Positions 44,873-56,389 of a DNA stretch of 64,000 nt are shown piece by piece; positions within the stretch are counted from its first letter, which is position 1; the number at the start of each line of letters is the position of its first letter. Both the position numbers and the translations under genes were made by a program. The notes under the pieces were generated by a model. It ran no database searches. It was not told the origin of the DNA and saw only the letters and a program-made list of their open reading frames with translations. Location: NCBI RefSeq assembly GCF_019931755.1, contig NZ_CP082918.1, positions 2,832,001-2,896,000 of the forward strand. Direction: 5' to 3'. Source of the stretch: Sutcliffiella horikoshii (lineage in GTDB: Bacteria; Bacillota; Bacilli; Bacillales; Bacillaceae_I).

Positions 44873-46687
44873 TTATTGTTTTAACTCTTTTTTCATTTGG
44901 ATTATTTCCATCGCGATTTGTGCAGCACCAAGATAATCATTTTGTGCTTCTGCTTGTTTCTTATCTTGCTCTTTTTCTTTTATTGTTAACAATTTTGGAT
45001 AATTAAACACCTGTTTCATATAATCATGTAGCACTGCATCACTTAATTCTTCCTCAAGTGTAAGCATCCCCAGTTCAGAAATGATCTTCTTGAGCGATTG
45101 CTCAGGGATACGCTCCATGAATATACTGATATTCGGCTCATAGCCTTCTTCGTAGAAAGCATACAGATAGGTTGCAATCGCACGATGCTCTTCAATGATA
45201 AAGGAGCCTTCAATCGAAGCTTGCACCTTTTCGGATACTGCCCTATCTTTGAGCATATGTGCCAGCAAATAGCGTTCTGCATTTAAATAAGCCGGTTTTA
45301 ACGCTTGCGTGAAGATTTTGGGCTTGTTAGGTATATTTATTCTATTCTGGTCGTTATAATCCTTTTTTTGCATTAAAGATTTATACACTTGAAACTGCTG
45401 CTGCTTTAAAGCGTCCAAGGAGATGGAAAATTCATCAGCTAATTGACGAAGATAATGATCCCGTTCCACCGCTTTGGTCAGCATGCTGATCTCTTTCAGA
45501 ACATCTTCTACATACCGCATCCGTTCGCCTTCGTCTTTCATGTTCCTGCCTTTACGTAAGTACCTGAGCTTAAATGCCATGAACGTTAAACTTGCCCCTA
45601 TTACATCCTGCTTAAATGAGTCTGATCCTTTACTACGGATATAGTCATCAGGGTCCATTTTATCTGGCATCATGGCAATTCTTACGTAACATCCATGTTG
45701 AATAAGGATGTTCGCTGCCCTGTAAGCCGCTTCTATCCCGGCATTATCACCGTCATAACAGATGGTGACATTTTCAACATGCCTCCTAATAATGCGGGCT
45801 TGATCTTCTGTTAAAGATGTTCCCATCGTTGCAATTCCATTAGGCAACCCCGCTCCATCCGCAGCGATGACGTCGGCAAATCCTTCAAAAAGGATCACCT
45901 GTTCCTGCTTTCTTATATGGGGACGGGCCTGATGGAAATTGTAAAGAATTTTACTTTTATTAAAAAGTGGGGTCTCTGGTGAATTCAAGTACTTCGGTTC
46001 ACCTTCTCCGAGCACTCTCCCAGAAAAGGCAATAACATTTCCTTTATGGTCATGTATCGGAAACATGATTCGGTTTCTGAAACGGTCAAAATATTCAGCT
46101 GTATGCTCCTTCTCAATCAAAAGACCAGCCTTCTCCAGCAGCTGCTGGTTGTAGCCCCTTTTCGTAAGGAATTTCAAAGCAAAGTCCCAACTGTTAAGTG
46201 CATAGCCAACACCGAATTTCTTTAACGTTTCGTCGGTGAAACCTCTACCTGTCACATAATCATATGCTTCCTGGCCTTCTTTTGTATTTAACAGTAAATG
46301 ATGGTAAAATTTATGCAATAGCAAATGTGCATCCATCATCCATTTCGTTTCTTTCGACTGGCCTGTTTGTTCTGTTGCAGTATATTCTGGCACTTCCACT
46401 TCCACATTGGAGGACTTGGCAAGTTTTTGAGCAGCTTCCACAAAACTGACGCCATCGATCTCCATGATGAAATTGAAAGCATTCCCACCTGCACCACAAC
46501 CGAAGCAGTGATAGATTTGCTTGTCTGGGGAAACAGAGAAAGAAGGAGTACTTTCACCATGGAAAGGGCAAAGTCCGAAATAATTACGACCTTGCTTTTT
46601 CAATTGCACATATTCACTTATTACATCAACAATGTCGGTAGACTGTCTGATTTGATCAATTGTTTGTTCAGGAATTCGATAATTCAT
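44873..46687 (-). CDS. dnaG: DNA primase
   Basis: Synthesises RNA primers at the replication fork, 604 residues. The start at 46687 has GGAGTG seven bases upstream; a longer frame adds 28 residues without a ribosome site. CHC2 zinc finger ligands C40, H43, C61, C64; RNA-polymerase core; Toprim domain with LFEGFADVIAADGAG and CYDGDNAG; helical C-terminus contacts DnaB-type helicase. Confidence 0.96.
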   Translation of the reverse strand: MNYRIPEQTIDQIRQSTDIVDVISEYVQLKKQGRNYFGLCPFHGESTPSFSVSPDKQIYHCFGCGAGGNAFNFIMEIDGVSFVEAAQKLAKSSNVEVEVPEYTATEQTGQSKETKWMMDAHLLLHKFYHHLLLNTKEGQEAYDYVTGRGFTDETLKKFGVGYALNSWDFALKFLTKRGYNQQLLEKAGLLIEKEHTAEYFDRFRNRIMFPIHDHKGNVIAFSGRVLGEGEPKYLNSPETPLFNKSKILYNFHQARPHIRKQEQVILFEGFADVIAADGAGLPNGIATMGTSLTEDQARIIRRHVENVTICYDGDNAGIEAAYRAANILIQHGCYVRIAMMPDKMDPDDYIRSKGSDSFKQDVIGASLTFMAFKLRYLRKGRNMKDEGERMRYVEDVLKEISMLTKAVERDHYLRQLADEFSISLDALKQQQFQVYKSLMQKKDYNDQNRINIPNKPKIFTQALKPAYLNAERYLLAHMLKDRAVSEKVQASIEGSFIIEEHRAIATYLYAFYEEGYEPNISIFMERIPEQSLKKIISELGMLTLEEELSDAVLHDYMKQVFNYPKLLTIKEKEQDKKQAEAQNDYLGAAQIAMEIIQMKKELKQ

Positions 46688-46718
46688 AACAACACTCCGT
46701 GACTTACTATTTCTATCT

Positions 46719-47189
46719 CTATTCGGGAATTCCTGCAATTTTCGACAAAGTTTTTTTAAGTGATTGAACAAATCTTTCTCTGTCTTTCATCGAGAAAGCT
46801 TTCGGGCCCTTGGAATAGTTCCCTTTTCTCCGTTCTTTCGCAGATAGAAATCTCATATGCAAGCTCAACTCCATTTCACTCTCTTCATACTGTTTTCCAC
46901 GAGGAGTGAGAACATAAACGTTTTTGGACACAAGCATGCTTGCTAGACCAATATCTTGAGTGACTACTACATCATCCTTCTTTGCATGATTCAAAATATA
47001 AAGATCTGCAGATTCTTTTTCATCATCCACATAGACCCAATTTCCTTCAGTTTTATTGGTCATGACATGGGAGTAAGAAGCTACGTAGCACACATCAACT
47101 TTATATGTATGACTAATTCTACTTATTTCTTCTTTAACAGGACACGCATCTGCATCCACCAAAATAATAGGTTTGCGATTATTTTGCAT
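46719..47189 (-). CDS. yqxD: UPF0178/DUF188 protein YqxD
   Basis: 156 residues, NYN/PIN-like fold. The N-terminal ILVDADACPVKEEI and the later VVTQDIGLASMLV are the family signatures with conserved acidic residues suggesting a nuclease-like metal site. Function unproven. First gene before dnaG, 31 bases away, as in B. subtilis. Confidence 0.9.
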   Translation of the reverse strand: MQNNRKPIILVDADACPVKEEISRISHTYKVDVCYVASYSHVMTNKTEGNWVYVDDEKESADLYILNHAKKDDVVVTQDIGLASMLVSKNVYVLTPRGKQYEESEMELSLHMRFLSAKERRKGNYSKGPKAFSMKDRERFVQSLKKTLSKIAGIPE

Positions 47190-47297
47190 GTTAAATGGTT
47201 TCTACATCCCTTCCCAAAAACCTTCTTTTTTCGATATGTTTTTTGTAGTTGTCGAACGAAACTGTTATATTGCCCTTGACTTATAGCTATTTTTAGT

Positions 47298-47328
47298 TTA
47301 TTCGATAATCCATCACTCTAAACCCTAT
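47298..47328 (-). promoter_or_regulatory. Possible SigH-type promoter upstream of yqxD-dnaG-sigA
   Basis: Minus strand ATAGGGTTT, 13 bases, ATCGAATAA. The -10 fits the SigH consensus and the -35 has one mismatch. The B. subtilis operon is known to have a SigH promoter. Tentative. The rest of 47190-47470 is A/T-rich with nothing else clear. Confidence 0.3.
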
Positions 47329-47472
47329 CGAGGAATTTTTTATCACAATTTTTTATTATAATATAAACTATCCAAATTGACTACTGTTTCACATCGAATA
47401 ATAAGTAATCAAAAGTCATAAAAAAAACTGGGCAAAAAACCGCCCGGTCCTATAGTTGATTGTTTAATCGTC

Positions 47473-47600
47473 GCTGTTGATTTCCGCAAATGGCTTCGCT
47501 TTCCTAGGGGCGCTGCTGGAGCCTCCTCGGCAAGCCTGCGGGGTCTCCACCTAGCGCTATCTCCCTCAGGAGTCTTCGCCCTTTGCTCCAATCAACAGCT
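47473..47600 (-). repeat. Dispersed structured repeat, copy R6 (left arm of pair 2)
   Basis: Minus orientation, bounded by GCTGTTGATTTCC and CCAATCAACAGC. Head-to-head with R7 across 83 bp. Confidence 0.88.
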
Positions 47601-47683
47601 ATAAATTACGAGAACGAAAAGTTAGCTTTTCCAACTAACCTGTTTAAATGCCTTTTATAACCTTAAGTGAATAAAGAAACTTT

Positions 47684-47807
47684 GTTGATTGGAGTGTAAG
47701 GCGCGCAGACGCCCGCGGGAGGAAGGGACAGGTGAGACCCCGCAACGAAGTGAGGAGGCTCACGGACCGCCCGCAGGCAAGCGAAGCGCCTGGAACGGAA
47801 ATCAACA
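47684..47807 (+). repeat. Dispersed structured repeat, copy R7 (right arm of pair 2)
   Basis: Plus orientation, from GTTGATTGGAGTG to CGGAAATCAACAG. Confidence 0.88.
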
Positions 47808-47832
47808 GGCTTTTATGCTTTCTTACCCCTAG

Positions 47833-47860
47833 AAAAAGAGCACTCCTAAAAGCGCTCTTT
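47833..47860 (-). terminator. Terminator of yqfL
   Basis: AGAGCGCT / AGTGCTCT stem followed on the minus strand by TTTTTC. Confidence 0.75.
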
Positions 47861-48668
47861 ACTTTAAACGGTTATTATAAATGTTAGAGATAAGATTAGC
47901 CGTTTCTTCTACGGCCTTATTCGTAACATCTATCACGTCACAACCTATTTTATTTACGACTGTTTCAAAAAATGCCAACTCTTCTTTTATTCTTTCAAGA
48001 TTGGCATAGGCAGCTTTATCATTTAGCCCCAATGCTTTCAATCTTTCTTTCCGAATGTCATTTAGCTTTTCGGGCGAGATCTTCAGACCGAAGCATTTTT
48101 CAGGATTCACTTTAAAAAGTTCTTCTGGTGGATCTACCTCAGGAACGATTGGTACATTGGCCACCTTCAGGCGTTTATGGGCCAAGTACTGTGATAAAGG
48201 CGTTTTAGACGTTCTAGAAACCCCCACTAACACGATATCCGCTTTTATGATTCCCCTTGGATCTCTTCCATCATCATATTTTACCGCAAATTCCACTGCT
48301 TCAATTTTTTTGAAATAATCATCATCCAACTGTCTTACCAATCCAGGTTGGTACTTAGGCTTAACGCCGTATTCCTTCTCCATTAAGTCCACAAGCGGTC
48401 CGATGATGTCATAGACCTGGACGCCTTCCTTCATGGCCAGTTCCAAAAGATGCTTCCTCATTTCAGGGACAACGAGTGTAAAAGCGATGAGACCCTGATT
48501 AAGTTTTGCGATCGAGACTACTTCTGAAAGTGTTGCAATGTCTTCTACGTAAGGAATCCTTTTGAGATGGAAGTTAGCCCCATTAAATTGGCTGATCGCC
48601 GCTTTTACTGCCAACTCTGCAGTTTCTCCGACTGAATCAGATACGATATATACGGTACGTTTCTCCAT
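47859..48668 (-). CDS. yqfL: PPDK regulatory protein-like YqfL
   Basis: DUF299 bifunctional kinase/pyrophosphorylase family, 269 residues. P-loop-like [15 protein letters not shown] and N-terminal [14 protein letters not shown] are the family hallmarks. Family members control pyruvate phosphate dikinase or PEP synthase by threonine phosphorylation with ADP. In B. subtilis the homologue modulates CcpN activity, consistent with its position 14 bases after ccpN. Confidence 0.9.
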   Translation of the reverse strand: MEKRTVYIVSDSVGETAELAVKAAISQFNGANFHLKRIPYVEDIATLSEVVSIAKLNQGLIAFTLVVPEMRKHLLELAMKEGVQVYDIIGPLVDLMEKEYGVKPKYQPGLVRQLDDDYFKKIEAVEFAVKYDDGRDPRGIIKADIVLVGVSRTSKTPLSQYLAHKRLKVANVPIVPEVDPPEELFKVNPEKCFGLKISPEKLNDIRKERLKALGLNDKAAYANLERIKEELAFFETVVNKIGCDVIDVTNKAVEETANLISNIYNNRLK

Positions 48669-48682
48669 GATTCTCCTCCAAT

Positions 48683-49282
48683 CTAGATAATTTCATCGTG
48701 TGCCAAGGCAACCAGCACTTTTGTAATATTCGTTTTTGTAATTCTACCGACTACTTCATAGCCTTTATCCGTTTGCTTAACGACTGGAAGAGCATCTATT
48801 TGTTTTTCAATCAGTTTTTTTGCTACATCAATAATCAAGTCTTCTTTAAAGCAGTACGTTACATTAGGCATTCGGGTCATTATTATATTAACCGGTATGG
48901 AAGTCAGCTCCTGCTTTCCGATGCTGGCCCTTAAAAGGTCCTTTCTCGAGAGCACTCCCACAATGATGGAGAAGTTGTCCACTACAAAAAGGGTTCCCAC
49001 GTCTTCTAGGAACATGGTGCAGATTGCATCATAAACGGAAACACTCTCATGGACAACAACCGGTATGGATTGGTGGTCATTCACCTGAATCTTATTTATC
49101 TTGTCGGATAACAATTGCGATCCTGTTTTTCCGGTATAGAAATAGCCGACACGGGGGCGGGCATCTAAATAGCCGGCCATGGTTAAAATAGCTAAATCGG
49201 GACGAAGGGTTGCCCGTGTCAAGTTTAGTTGATCGGCTATCGCTTCTCCGGTAATCGGTCCTTGTTCTTTGACTATTTGCAA
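48683..49282 (-). CDS. ccpN: Gluconeogenesis repressor CcpN
   Basis: Represses gapB and pckA under glycolytic conditions. Helix-turn-helix at the N-terminus ([23 protein letters not shown]) then two CBS domains that sense nucleotides. The coordinates use the TTG at 49282, but homology continues upstream in the same frame ([18 protein letters not shown]) to a stop codon without an ATG, GTG or TTG. A GTG with AGGTGGTG site at 49323 is one base out of frame across AAAAA. Either a 1-base insertion in the A-run or a non-standard start is implied. CBS part intact. Confidence 0.85.
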   Translation of the reverse strand: MQIVKEQGPITGEAIADQLNLTRATLRPDLAILTMAGYLDARPRVGYFYTGKTGSQLLSDKINKIQVNDHQSIPVVVHESVSVYDAICTMFLEDVGTLFVVDNFSIIVGVLSRKDLLRASIGKQELTSIPVNIIMTRMPNVTYCFKEDLIIDVAKKLIEKQIDALPVVKQTDKGYEVVGRITKTNITKVLVALAHDEII

Positions 49283-49350
49283 AATAGTTTCTTGCCGCTT
49301 ATTCAGTTCGATTTTTGTTCACCACCTATTGGGTTAATAGATAACTCTAT

Positions 49351-49361
49351 TGTGTTATACT
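49351..49361 (+). promoter_or_regulatory. CcpN-box-like sequence upstream of ccpN
   Basis: TGTGTTATACT fits the published CcpN motif TRTGHYATAYW at every position, in the intergenic region ahead of ccpN. Could indicate autoregulation. Confidence 0.35.
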
Positions 49362-49410
49362 TTATGTATAAATAATATATACTAATTATACTGATAAACA
49401 GAAGAATTGG

Positions 49411-49457
49411 AAAGAGGCTGACTAAATATTGTGAGGATTGCATTAGTCAGCCTCTTT
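49411..49457. terminator. Strong hairpin between glyS and ccpN
   Basis: Perfect 15-bp stem AAAGAGGCTGACTAA / TTAGTCAGCCTCTTT around a 17-base loop. T-tracts are short. Separates glyQS from ccpN-yqfL. Confidence 0.65.
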
Positions 49458-49505
49458 CGTGTGTTTAACTATTTTACCATAGGGTTATAGGTTTGTCTTT
49501 TTTAA

Positions 49506-51587
49506 TCACTTAACGATGATTCCATTAACGTTTCCGAAAATGGAGATAACCTTAGCCATATCGTCCATAAGGGCAAGGCGATTTGTTTTGATTGCTTCAT
49601 CATCTGTCATGACCATGATGTTATCAAAGAATGCATCAATGTCAGGCTTCAAGGAAGCAAGTTCTTCATACGCTAAGGAGAAATCTTGGTCTGACGCAGC
49701 ACGGAGTACAAGATCTTTTTTGTTGTTATATTGTTTATAAAGCTCTTGTTCTTCCGCTTGGCTTAGCAAGTTCTCTTGTACTTCTGCAGAAGCAGTTGCC
49801 TTCTTGGCAATATTGCATACACGACTCAATGATTCCATCGTTTCTTTAAAGCCTGCTTCGTTTTTCTTCGATTCAAGCGTTTCTGCTTTTTTAACAGTGG
49901 AGCAAACATTTTCAAGCGGAAGCTCTAAAATCGCCTCCACAATATCGTAACGTACGCCGCGCTCGGAAAGATTGTTCTTCAGTCGTAATTTAAAGAACAC
50001 TAACAGATCTTCCATGATTGCATTTGCGTCTTTCTTTGCGATTCCTGCTTCTGCATAGCGCTCTACTACTGAGTGCATGAACGTTTCTAATGAAAAACTC
50101 CACTTTTTGTTCAAGATTGTTTGAATGATTCCAGATGCCTGGCGTCTTAACGCATAAGGATCCTGTGAGCCTGTAGGGATAACACCAATAGCAAAGAACC
50201 CTACAATGGTATCCATCTTTTCAGCAATACTAAGGATTGCACCTACATCAGAGGAAGCTGTTTGGTCTTCTGCAGAACGAGGCATATAGTGCTCATTGAT
50301 CGCCTTCGCAACGATTGGGCTTTCACCCTTGGCCAACGCATACTTTTCCCCCATGATTCCTTGAAGTTCCGGGAATTCATAAACCATATGGGATACTAAA
50401 TCAAACTTGTAAATGGAAGCTGCACGTTTTACATGCTTTTGCGTTTCATTGTTCACATTCACACCGTTCGCCAGTTCTGTAGCAATGGTCTGAACACGCC
50501 TCACTTTATCTCCGGTTGTTCCGATTTCTTCATGGAATACGATTTTATCCAGCTTTTTAATTGCATCTTCGATAACAAGCTTCTCGTCTTCCTTGGAGAA
50601 AAATGCTGCATCAGAAAGCCTTGCACGCAATACTTTTTCATTCCCTCTTGCAACATTATCCAAATTCTCGTGGTTACCATTTCGTACAGTTACGAAATAA
50701 GGCAGAAGAGTTCCCTCTTCACTCTTAACAGGGAAATAACGTTGATGCTCTTTCATAGATGTAATCAGTACTTCTTCCGGCAGAGTGAGATATTCTGATT
50801 CGAACGTTCCGAACAATGCCGTTGGATATTCCACCAGGTTGTTCACTTCTTCTAGCAAGTCTTCATCCACAGGGATGTTCCAACCATTTTCTTCCCCAAT
50901 TATCGACAGTTGTTTTCTGATTGCTTCTTTTCGTTCCGTTGCATTGACTATGACATAGTTAGACAGCAGCTCTTCCACATAACTGCCGGCGTCTTTTAAT
51001 TCCACTTGCCCCCCAAGGAAACGGTGCCCAGTAGATACTCGGTCCGATTTTACCTTTGCAATCTCAACGGGAATAACTTCTTCACCGAATAGAGCAATCA
51101 ACCATTTAATTGGTCGAACATATCTTAAATCTTCATCAGCCCAACGCATATTTTTTGGAAAATGAAGGCTTGTAGCCACAGAGGCGATAGTACTTAAAAT
51201 TTCTTTCGTCTCTTTCCCTTCTACATGTTTCTTAACATGCACATATTCCACTCCGTTGATCTCTTTAAAATAGATATCTTCAACTGTCAGTCCTTGACCT
51301 CTTGTAAAGCCTTGGGCAGCCTTTGACCACTCACCGTCCGCTGACAGGGCAACCTTTTTGGCAGGTCCTTTTGCTTCTAGAGTAACATCTTCTTGTCGTT
51401 CTACAAGGCCTTCAATTAATACTGCAAGCCTTCTTGGAGTAGAGTAAGCATGAATGTCATCATAGGCCAACTGGTTTGTTTCCAGCCAAGATTTCACTTT
51501 GTCCTGAAGCTGATTCATGGAATCCGTTACAAAACGGGCTGGCATCTCTTCTAGACCGATTTCAAATAAAAAGTCTCTCTTACTCAT
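49506..51587 (-). CDS. glyS: Glycyl-tRNA synthetase beta subunit
   Basis: 693 residues; the beta chain of the alpha2-beta2 bacterial glycyl-tRNA synthetase, responsible for tRNA recognition. N-terminal [14 protein letters not shown] and the HD-like and anticodon-binding C-terminal regions ([26 protein letters not shown]) are typical. Overlaps the end of glyQ by 8 bases, ensuring equal synthesis. Confidence 0.97.
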   Translation of the reverse strand: MSKRDFLFEIGLEEMPARFVTDSMNQLQDKVKSWLETNQLAYDDIHAYSTPRRLAVLIEGLVERQEDVTLEAKGPAKKVALSADGEWSKAAQGFTRGQGLTVEDIYFKEINGVEYVHVKKHVEGKETKEILSTIASVATSLHFPKNMRWADEDLRYVRPIKWLIALFGEEVIPVEIAKVKSDRVSTGHRFLGGQVELKDAGSYVEELLSNYVIVNATERKEAIRKQLSIIGEENGWNIPVDEDLLEEVNNLVEYPTALFGTFESEYLTLPEEVLITSMKEHQRYFPVKSEEGTLLPYFVTVRNGNHENLDNVARGNEKVLRARLSDAAFFSKEDEKLVIEDAIKKLDKIVFHEEIGTTGDKVRRVQTIATELANGVNVNNETQKHVKRAASIYKFDLVSHMVYEFPELQGIMGEKYALAKGESPIVAKAINEHYMPRSAEDQTASSDVGAILSIAEKMDTIVGFFAIGVIPTGSQDPYALRRQASGIIQTILNKKWSFSLETFMHSVVERYAEAGIAKKDANAIMEDLLVFFKLRLKNNLSERGVRYDIVEAILELPLENVCSTVKKAETLESKKNEAGFKETMESLSRVCNIAKKATASAEVQENLLSQAEEQELYKQYNNKKDLVLRAASDQDFSLAYEELASLKPDIDAFFDNIMVMTDDEAIKTNRLALMDDMAKVISIFGNVNGIIVK

Positions 51588-52467
51588 TGGTGCTCTCCTC
51601 CTTTTTCAAAATTGGGAAACCTAGCTTTTCTCTTTCCTCATAGAAGGTTCTTGCCACTTTACGCGCTAGATTTCTTACACGACCGATATAACCAGTTCGT
51701 TCGGTAACACTTATAGCGCCGCGTGCGTCCAATTGGTTGAATGTATGGGAGCATTTTAATACATAATCATATGCCGGGTGGACGAGACCATGGTCCATCT
51801 GGCGGTGCGCTTCTTTTTCATAGATATCAAACAAAGAGAACAGCATATCCGGATCGGATGTTTCAAATGTATATTTAGAGTGTTCATATTCCGGTTGAAG
51901 GAAAATATCACGAACGGTGAATCCTTCTGTCCATTCTAGGTCAAATACATTTTCTTTGTCTTGGATGTATGATGCAAGTCGCTCAATACCATATGTGATT
52001 TCTACAGAAACCGGTTTGCATTCAATTCCACCGACCTGTTGGAAGTATGTGAATTGGGTGATTTCCATTCCGTCCAGCCAAACTTCCCAGCCAAGTCCTG
52101 CTGCCCCAAGCGTTGGAGCTTCCCAGTTATCTTCTACAAAGCGGATGTCATGTTTTAGCGGGTCTATTCCAAGTTTCTTGAGTGATTCCAAGTATAGTTC
52201 TTGGATGTTGTCTGGTGATGGTTTCATGATTACTTGAAATTGGTGATGTTGGTACAGGCGGTTTGGGTTTTCGCCGTAACGGCCGTCTACCGGTCTTCTG
52301 GATGGTTCGACGTATGCTACGTTCCATGGCTCTGGGCCGATGCTTCTTAGGAATGTATATGGGCTCATTGTTCCGGCACCTTTTTCTACGTCGTAGGCTT
52401 GCATGAGGATACAGCCTTGTTCTGACCAGTGGTTTTGCAGGGTCAGGATCATGTTTTGGATGTTCAT
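51580..52467 (-). CDS. glyQ: Glycyl-tRNA synthetase alpha subunit
   Basis: Catalytic class II subunit, 295 residues. Start at the ATG at 52467 with AAGGAAGGTG just upstream; the open frame extends 39 codons further but through repeat R8 and is not coding. Motifs: [49 protein letters not shown] and [21 protein letters not shown]. Preceded by a glycine T-box. Confidence 0.97.
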   Translation of the reverse strand: MNIQNMILTLQNHWSEQGCILMQAYDVEKGAGTMSPYTFLRSIGPEPWNVAYVEPSRRPVDGRYGENPNRLYQHHQFQVIMKPSPDNIQELYLESLKKLGIDPLKHDIRFVEDNWEAPTLGAAGLGWEVWLDGMEITQFTYFQQVGGIECKPVSVEITYGIERLASYIQDKENVFDLEWTEGFTVRDIFLQPEYEHSKYTFETSDPDMLFSLFDIYEKEAHRQMDHGLVHPAYDYVLKCSHTFNQLDARGAISVTERTGYIGRVRNLARKVARTFYEEREKLGFPILKKEESTNE

Positions 52468-52507
52468 TTTGACACCTTCCTTTTTTAGTTGTTGCTGGTG
52501 ACTCCTT

Positions 52508-52628
52508 TCGATTTCCGTTCCAGGTGTTCGCTTTCCGCGGGACGGTGCTTGAGCCTCCTCACTTCGTTGCGGGGTCTCAACCAACCGTTATCCCCCGCAG
52601 GAGTCTCACACCTTGCACTCCAATCTAC
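52508..52628 (-). repeat. Dispersed structured repeat, copy R8, inside the glyQ leader
   Basis: Located between the T-box terminator and the glyQ ribosome site, in the same sense as transcription, so it should be part of every readthrough glyQS mRNA. Confidence 0.85.
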
Positions 52629-52689
52629 AGGGAAACTTATTCAACTTTAAAGCCACCACTAATTCTGATTTTCATTTGTTGGCTGGAGG

Positions 52690-52920
52690 ACGAAAAGGAG
52701 AACCTCTTGTCTCTATGCCAACTGTGTTGTCAGCATAGGGACGAGAGGTTCTCCCGCGGTTCCACCCTATTTGTAAAAAGGAATAGCCTTTTTACCACTT
52801 TATCCGTATTGCTCCAGAACGCCTTCCTTATCTCTTGATTCCCTAGCTCACACCATCCTAGGTTCGCTTTAATCGAGTTGGATAAGTACTACTTTCCTTC
52901 AACGCAATCTTTATAGATGT
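52690..52920 (-). ncRNA. T-box leader riboswitch for glycine
   Basis: The minus strand contains AGGGTGGAACCGCG (the T-box antiterminator sequence) and the stem I elements AGTAGTACTT and GCGAACCTAGG. A specifier GGC (glycine, 52821-52823) follows in the GAAGGCGTTCTGGAGC context typical of glyQS leaders. The terminator stem GGAGAACCTCT...AGAGGTTCTCC is followed by TTTTC. Uncharged tRNA-Gly permits readthrough into glyQS. Confidence 0.93.
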
Positions 52921-52926
52921 AATTGG

Positions 52927-52955
52927 ATAATAAATGATTTTTTTTGCAAAGTCAA
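52927..52955 (-). promoter_or_regulatory. glyQS promoter
   Basis: TTGACT (52950-52955), 17 bases, TATTAT (52927-52932) on the minus strand, overlapping the end of recO. Confidence 0.75.
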
Positions 52956-53737
52956 TCAGGTTTATCTTTTTTTTCAGGAAGATTCGCTTTTAAAGAGCCT
53001 ATTTGCTTTAGAAAGCGTTTGGATTTTAACATTATCCCAGAATATGCTTCATAATATTCGTCGATAATGAATCGCAGCTCTTTTCTCGTTTCTTCTTTTA
53101 ACGAAAGGTTCCCTATTCTATTCAAGTCATAGTAGTAAAATGTCCGTAGAAGCCGTAGCGTAGCAGGGGAAACTTTAATTAGATAGGGGTCTTTATGAAA
53201 GCATCTGTTGCAAAGGAAGCCGCCCTCTTTTATGGAAAAGGCAAAGCTCCCTTCTGTTGCACCGCAAGAAGCACAACGATTTAGTTCGGGTGTAATGCCG
53301 ATAACATCACACATTTTCATTTCAAAAATGAATGTCAATATTTCAGCATCAAAGCCATCGTTGATATAATGCAACACCTGATAGAGCAGGTCATATAGTG
53401 CTGGATTTCGTTTTCCTTCATCTGTCGTCCTGTCCATTAATTCCACAATGAAAGAAGCATAGGCTGTCAGGAAGATATCCTCTCTGATCGATCTCATGGA
53501 GTCCATGATTTCACCTTGCTGGAGACTTCCGAGTCCCGTTCCCCTTTGGAAGACGAAGGTGGCATGGGAAAACAGCTGAGAGACAGCGGTAAATCGGCTG
53601 CTTGGCTTGTTGGCACCTCTTGCCATTACCCCTACTTTCCCCAGCTCCTTTGAGTAAATGGTAACAATCTTATTATTTTCACCATAGGCATTTGTTCGAA
53701 TGACAATGCCTTCACATTTATGTAGCAAATCGTACAC
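52952..53737 (-). CDS. recO: DNA repair protein RecO
   Basis: 261 residues. Loads RecA onto SSB-covered DNA with RecR in the RecFOR pathway. OB fold at the N-terminus (CEGIVIRTNAYGENNKIVTIYSKELGK), helical bundle, and a zinc site CASCG...CNRC near residue 150-175. Normal length. Confidence 0.95.
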   Translation of the reverse strand: MYDLLHKCEGIVIRTNAYGENNKIVTIYSKELGKVGVMARGANKPSSRFTAVSQLFSHATFVFQRGTGLGSLQQGEIMDSMRSIREDIFLTAYASFIVELMDRTTDEGKRNPALYDLLYQVLHYINDGFDAEILTFIFEMKMCDVIGITPELNRCASCGATEGSFAFSIKEGGFLCNRCFHKDPYLIKVSPATLRLLRTFYYYDLNRIGNLSLKEETRKELRFIIDEYYEAYSGIMLKSKRFLKQIGSLKANLPEKKDKPD

Positions 53738-53774
53738 CGTCCATTTTTCTGGCTTTTATTAATTGTACGGTTTA

Positions 53775-53819
53775 CAAAATAAAAAGGCAATCTACAACAC
53801 TTACGTGTGTAAACTGCCT
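53775..53819 (-). terminator. Hairpin between yqzL and recO
   Basis: Imperfect stem starting GGCAGTTTACAC and closing GATTGCC, followed on the minus strand by TTTTTATTTT. Confidence 0.65.
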
Positions 53820-53839
53820 ATATTATTGGTCATCTGTCA

Positions 53840-53980
53840 TTATGAAATTGGTAAGTCACGATTAGCTAGTTCTTCTGTCTGTTCGGGTAAATCGCCATTC
53901 TCTTTCTCAAGCTCTTTGAAAAGAAGATAGGTATCAATATTACCTGTTTCTTTAAAGACCTTCCAGGTAAAATCCAACAT
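53840..53980 (-). CDS. yqzL: YqzL family small protein
   Basis: 46 residues, MLDFTWKVFKETGNIDTYLLFKELE..., the conserved YqzL family found between era and recO in Bacilli. Acidic and helical; function unknown. Upstream GGAG ribosome site. The 146 bases between it and era show no further gene. Confidence 0.85.
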   Translation of the reverse strand: MLDFTWKVFKETGNIDTYLLFKELEKENGDLPEQTEELANRDLPIS

Positions 53981-54126
53981 TGTAAACTCCACCCTTTCTG
54001 TAGTAAAGACCAGCATGCCTATTCCAATTCCTATATGACTATGATGACCGTAGAAGGGTCAAAACATGTTAGATAAATTTTGTAAATTAAATGCTACGAA
54101 TTGACTATTCCCGCTCGTCTTCCCGA

Positions 54127-55483
<1,357 letters not shown>

Positions 55484-55545
55484 TTACCTTAATTCGCTTC
55501 TTAAATCACCCTTAAATTTTAAAAAATTTTAAATTTTCAATTTAT

Positions 55546-55941
55546 TTATAGATAAGCCACAATATAAGGGCCAAATAAGATTACACCAATTATAACAGAG
55601 ATACAAGCAAAAACTAAGGCCGCAGAAGCAGCCACATCTTTTGCCGTTTTTGCAAGAGGGTGAAACTCCTCTGTTACAAGATCCACCACATTTTCAATCG
55701 CAGTATTGATAATTTCAATGACAAACATTCCGCCAATGACGAGAAAAAGAATGAGCCACTCTACTTTTGTAATCTGAAAAAACAAGGACATGCTTATCAT
55801 CACGACAGCTGTGAAAACATGGAATTTAATGTTTCTTTCCGTTCGAAGGACAAACCTTAATCCCTCAAAAGCATATAAAAAACTAGAAGTAAATGAACCT
55901 CGATATCCTTTACGATTACGATCGCGTGAGTCCATAGGCAT
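55546..55941 (-). CDS. dgkA: Diacylglycerol/undecaprenol kinase family protein
   Basis: Integral membrane kinase of 131 residues with three helices. Family signature [14 protein letters not shown] with catalytic glutamates, followed by [17 protein letters not shown]. In Gram-positives it phosphorylates undecaprenol. Overlaps the ybeY stop; the exact start (55941 or the ATG two codons later) is uncertain because the ribosome site is weak. Confidence 0.93.
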   Translation of the reverse strand: MPMDSRDRNRKGYRGSFTSSFLYAFEGLRFVLRTERNIKFHVFTAVVMISMSLFFQITKVEWLILFLVIGGMFVIEIINTAIENVVDLVTEEFHPLAKTAKDVAASAALVFACISVIIGVILFGPYIVAYL

Positions 55942-56389
55942 CTAAGATTTCTTTCTGTTTATCAAACATTATTTTTTCATCTGTTTCATTTTCATGATCA
56001 TAACCCAGCAGGTGCAACAGACCATGCAGAGCAAGAAAACCGAGCTCGCGTTTCACAGAATGACCATATTCTTCCGCTTGTTCTTCCGCTTTTGGAATGG
56101 AGATGATGATATCTCCAAGCATACGAGGTGCATCTTCGTCATAATGGATTTCGATTTCTCCCTCACCCATCTCCTCCATAGCGAAAGAAATGACATCTGT
56201 AGGACGGTCCTTATCACGGTATTCACGATTGATTTCCTGAATTCTTTCATTATCCACGAAGGTAACGGAGAGTTCAGCACCGGCTTGAATAGACTCTTTA
56301 TCAGCAGCAAATTTCAATAAATCTTTAATATCTTCCCACTGCTCATCTGTCAGTCTTGATGTTTCATCTAACATATCGATTTCGATCAT
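55916..56389 (-). CDS. ybeY: Endoribonuclease YbeY
   Basis: Single-strand endoribonuclease for 16S rRNA 3' maturation, 157 residues. Zinc site [11 protein letters not shown] near residue 125-135. Partner of Era and PhoH-family proteins in the same cluster. Start overlaps the pgpH stop by four bases. Confidence 0.96.
   Translation of the reverse strand: MIEIDMLDETSRLTDEQWEDIKDLLKFAADKESIQAGAELSVTFVDNERIQEINREYRDKDRPTDVISFAMEEMGEGEIEIHYDEDAPRMLGDIIISIPKAEEQAEEYGHSVKRELGFLALHGLLHLLGYDHENETDEKIMFDKQKEILDAYGLTRS

Noticed and set aside
52468..52584. 39-codon N-terminal extension of glyQ
   Set aside because: It is translated from repeat R8; the peptide ([15 protein letters not shown]) also appears from other repeat copies, and the canonical GlyQ start follows.
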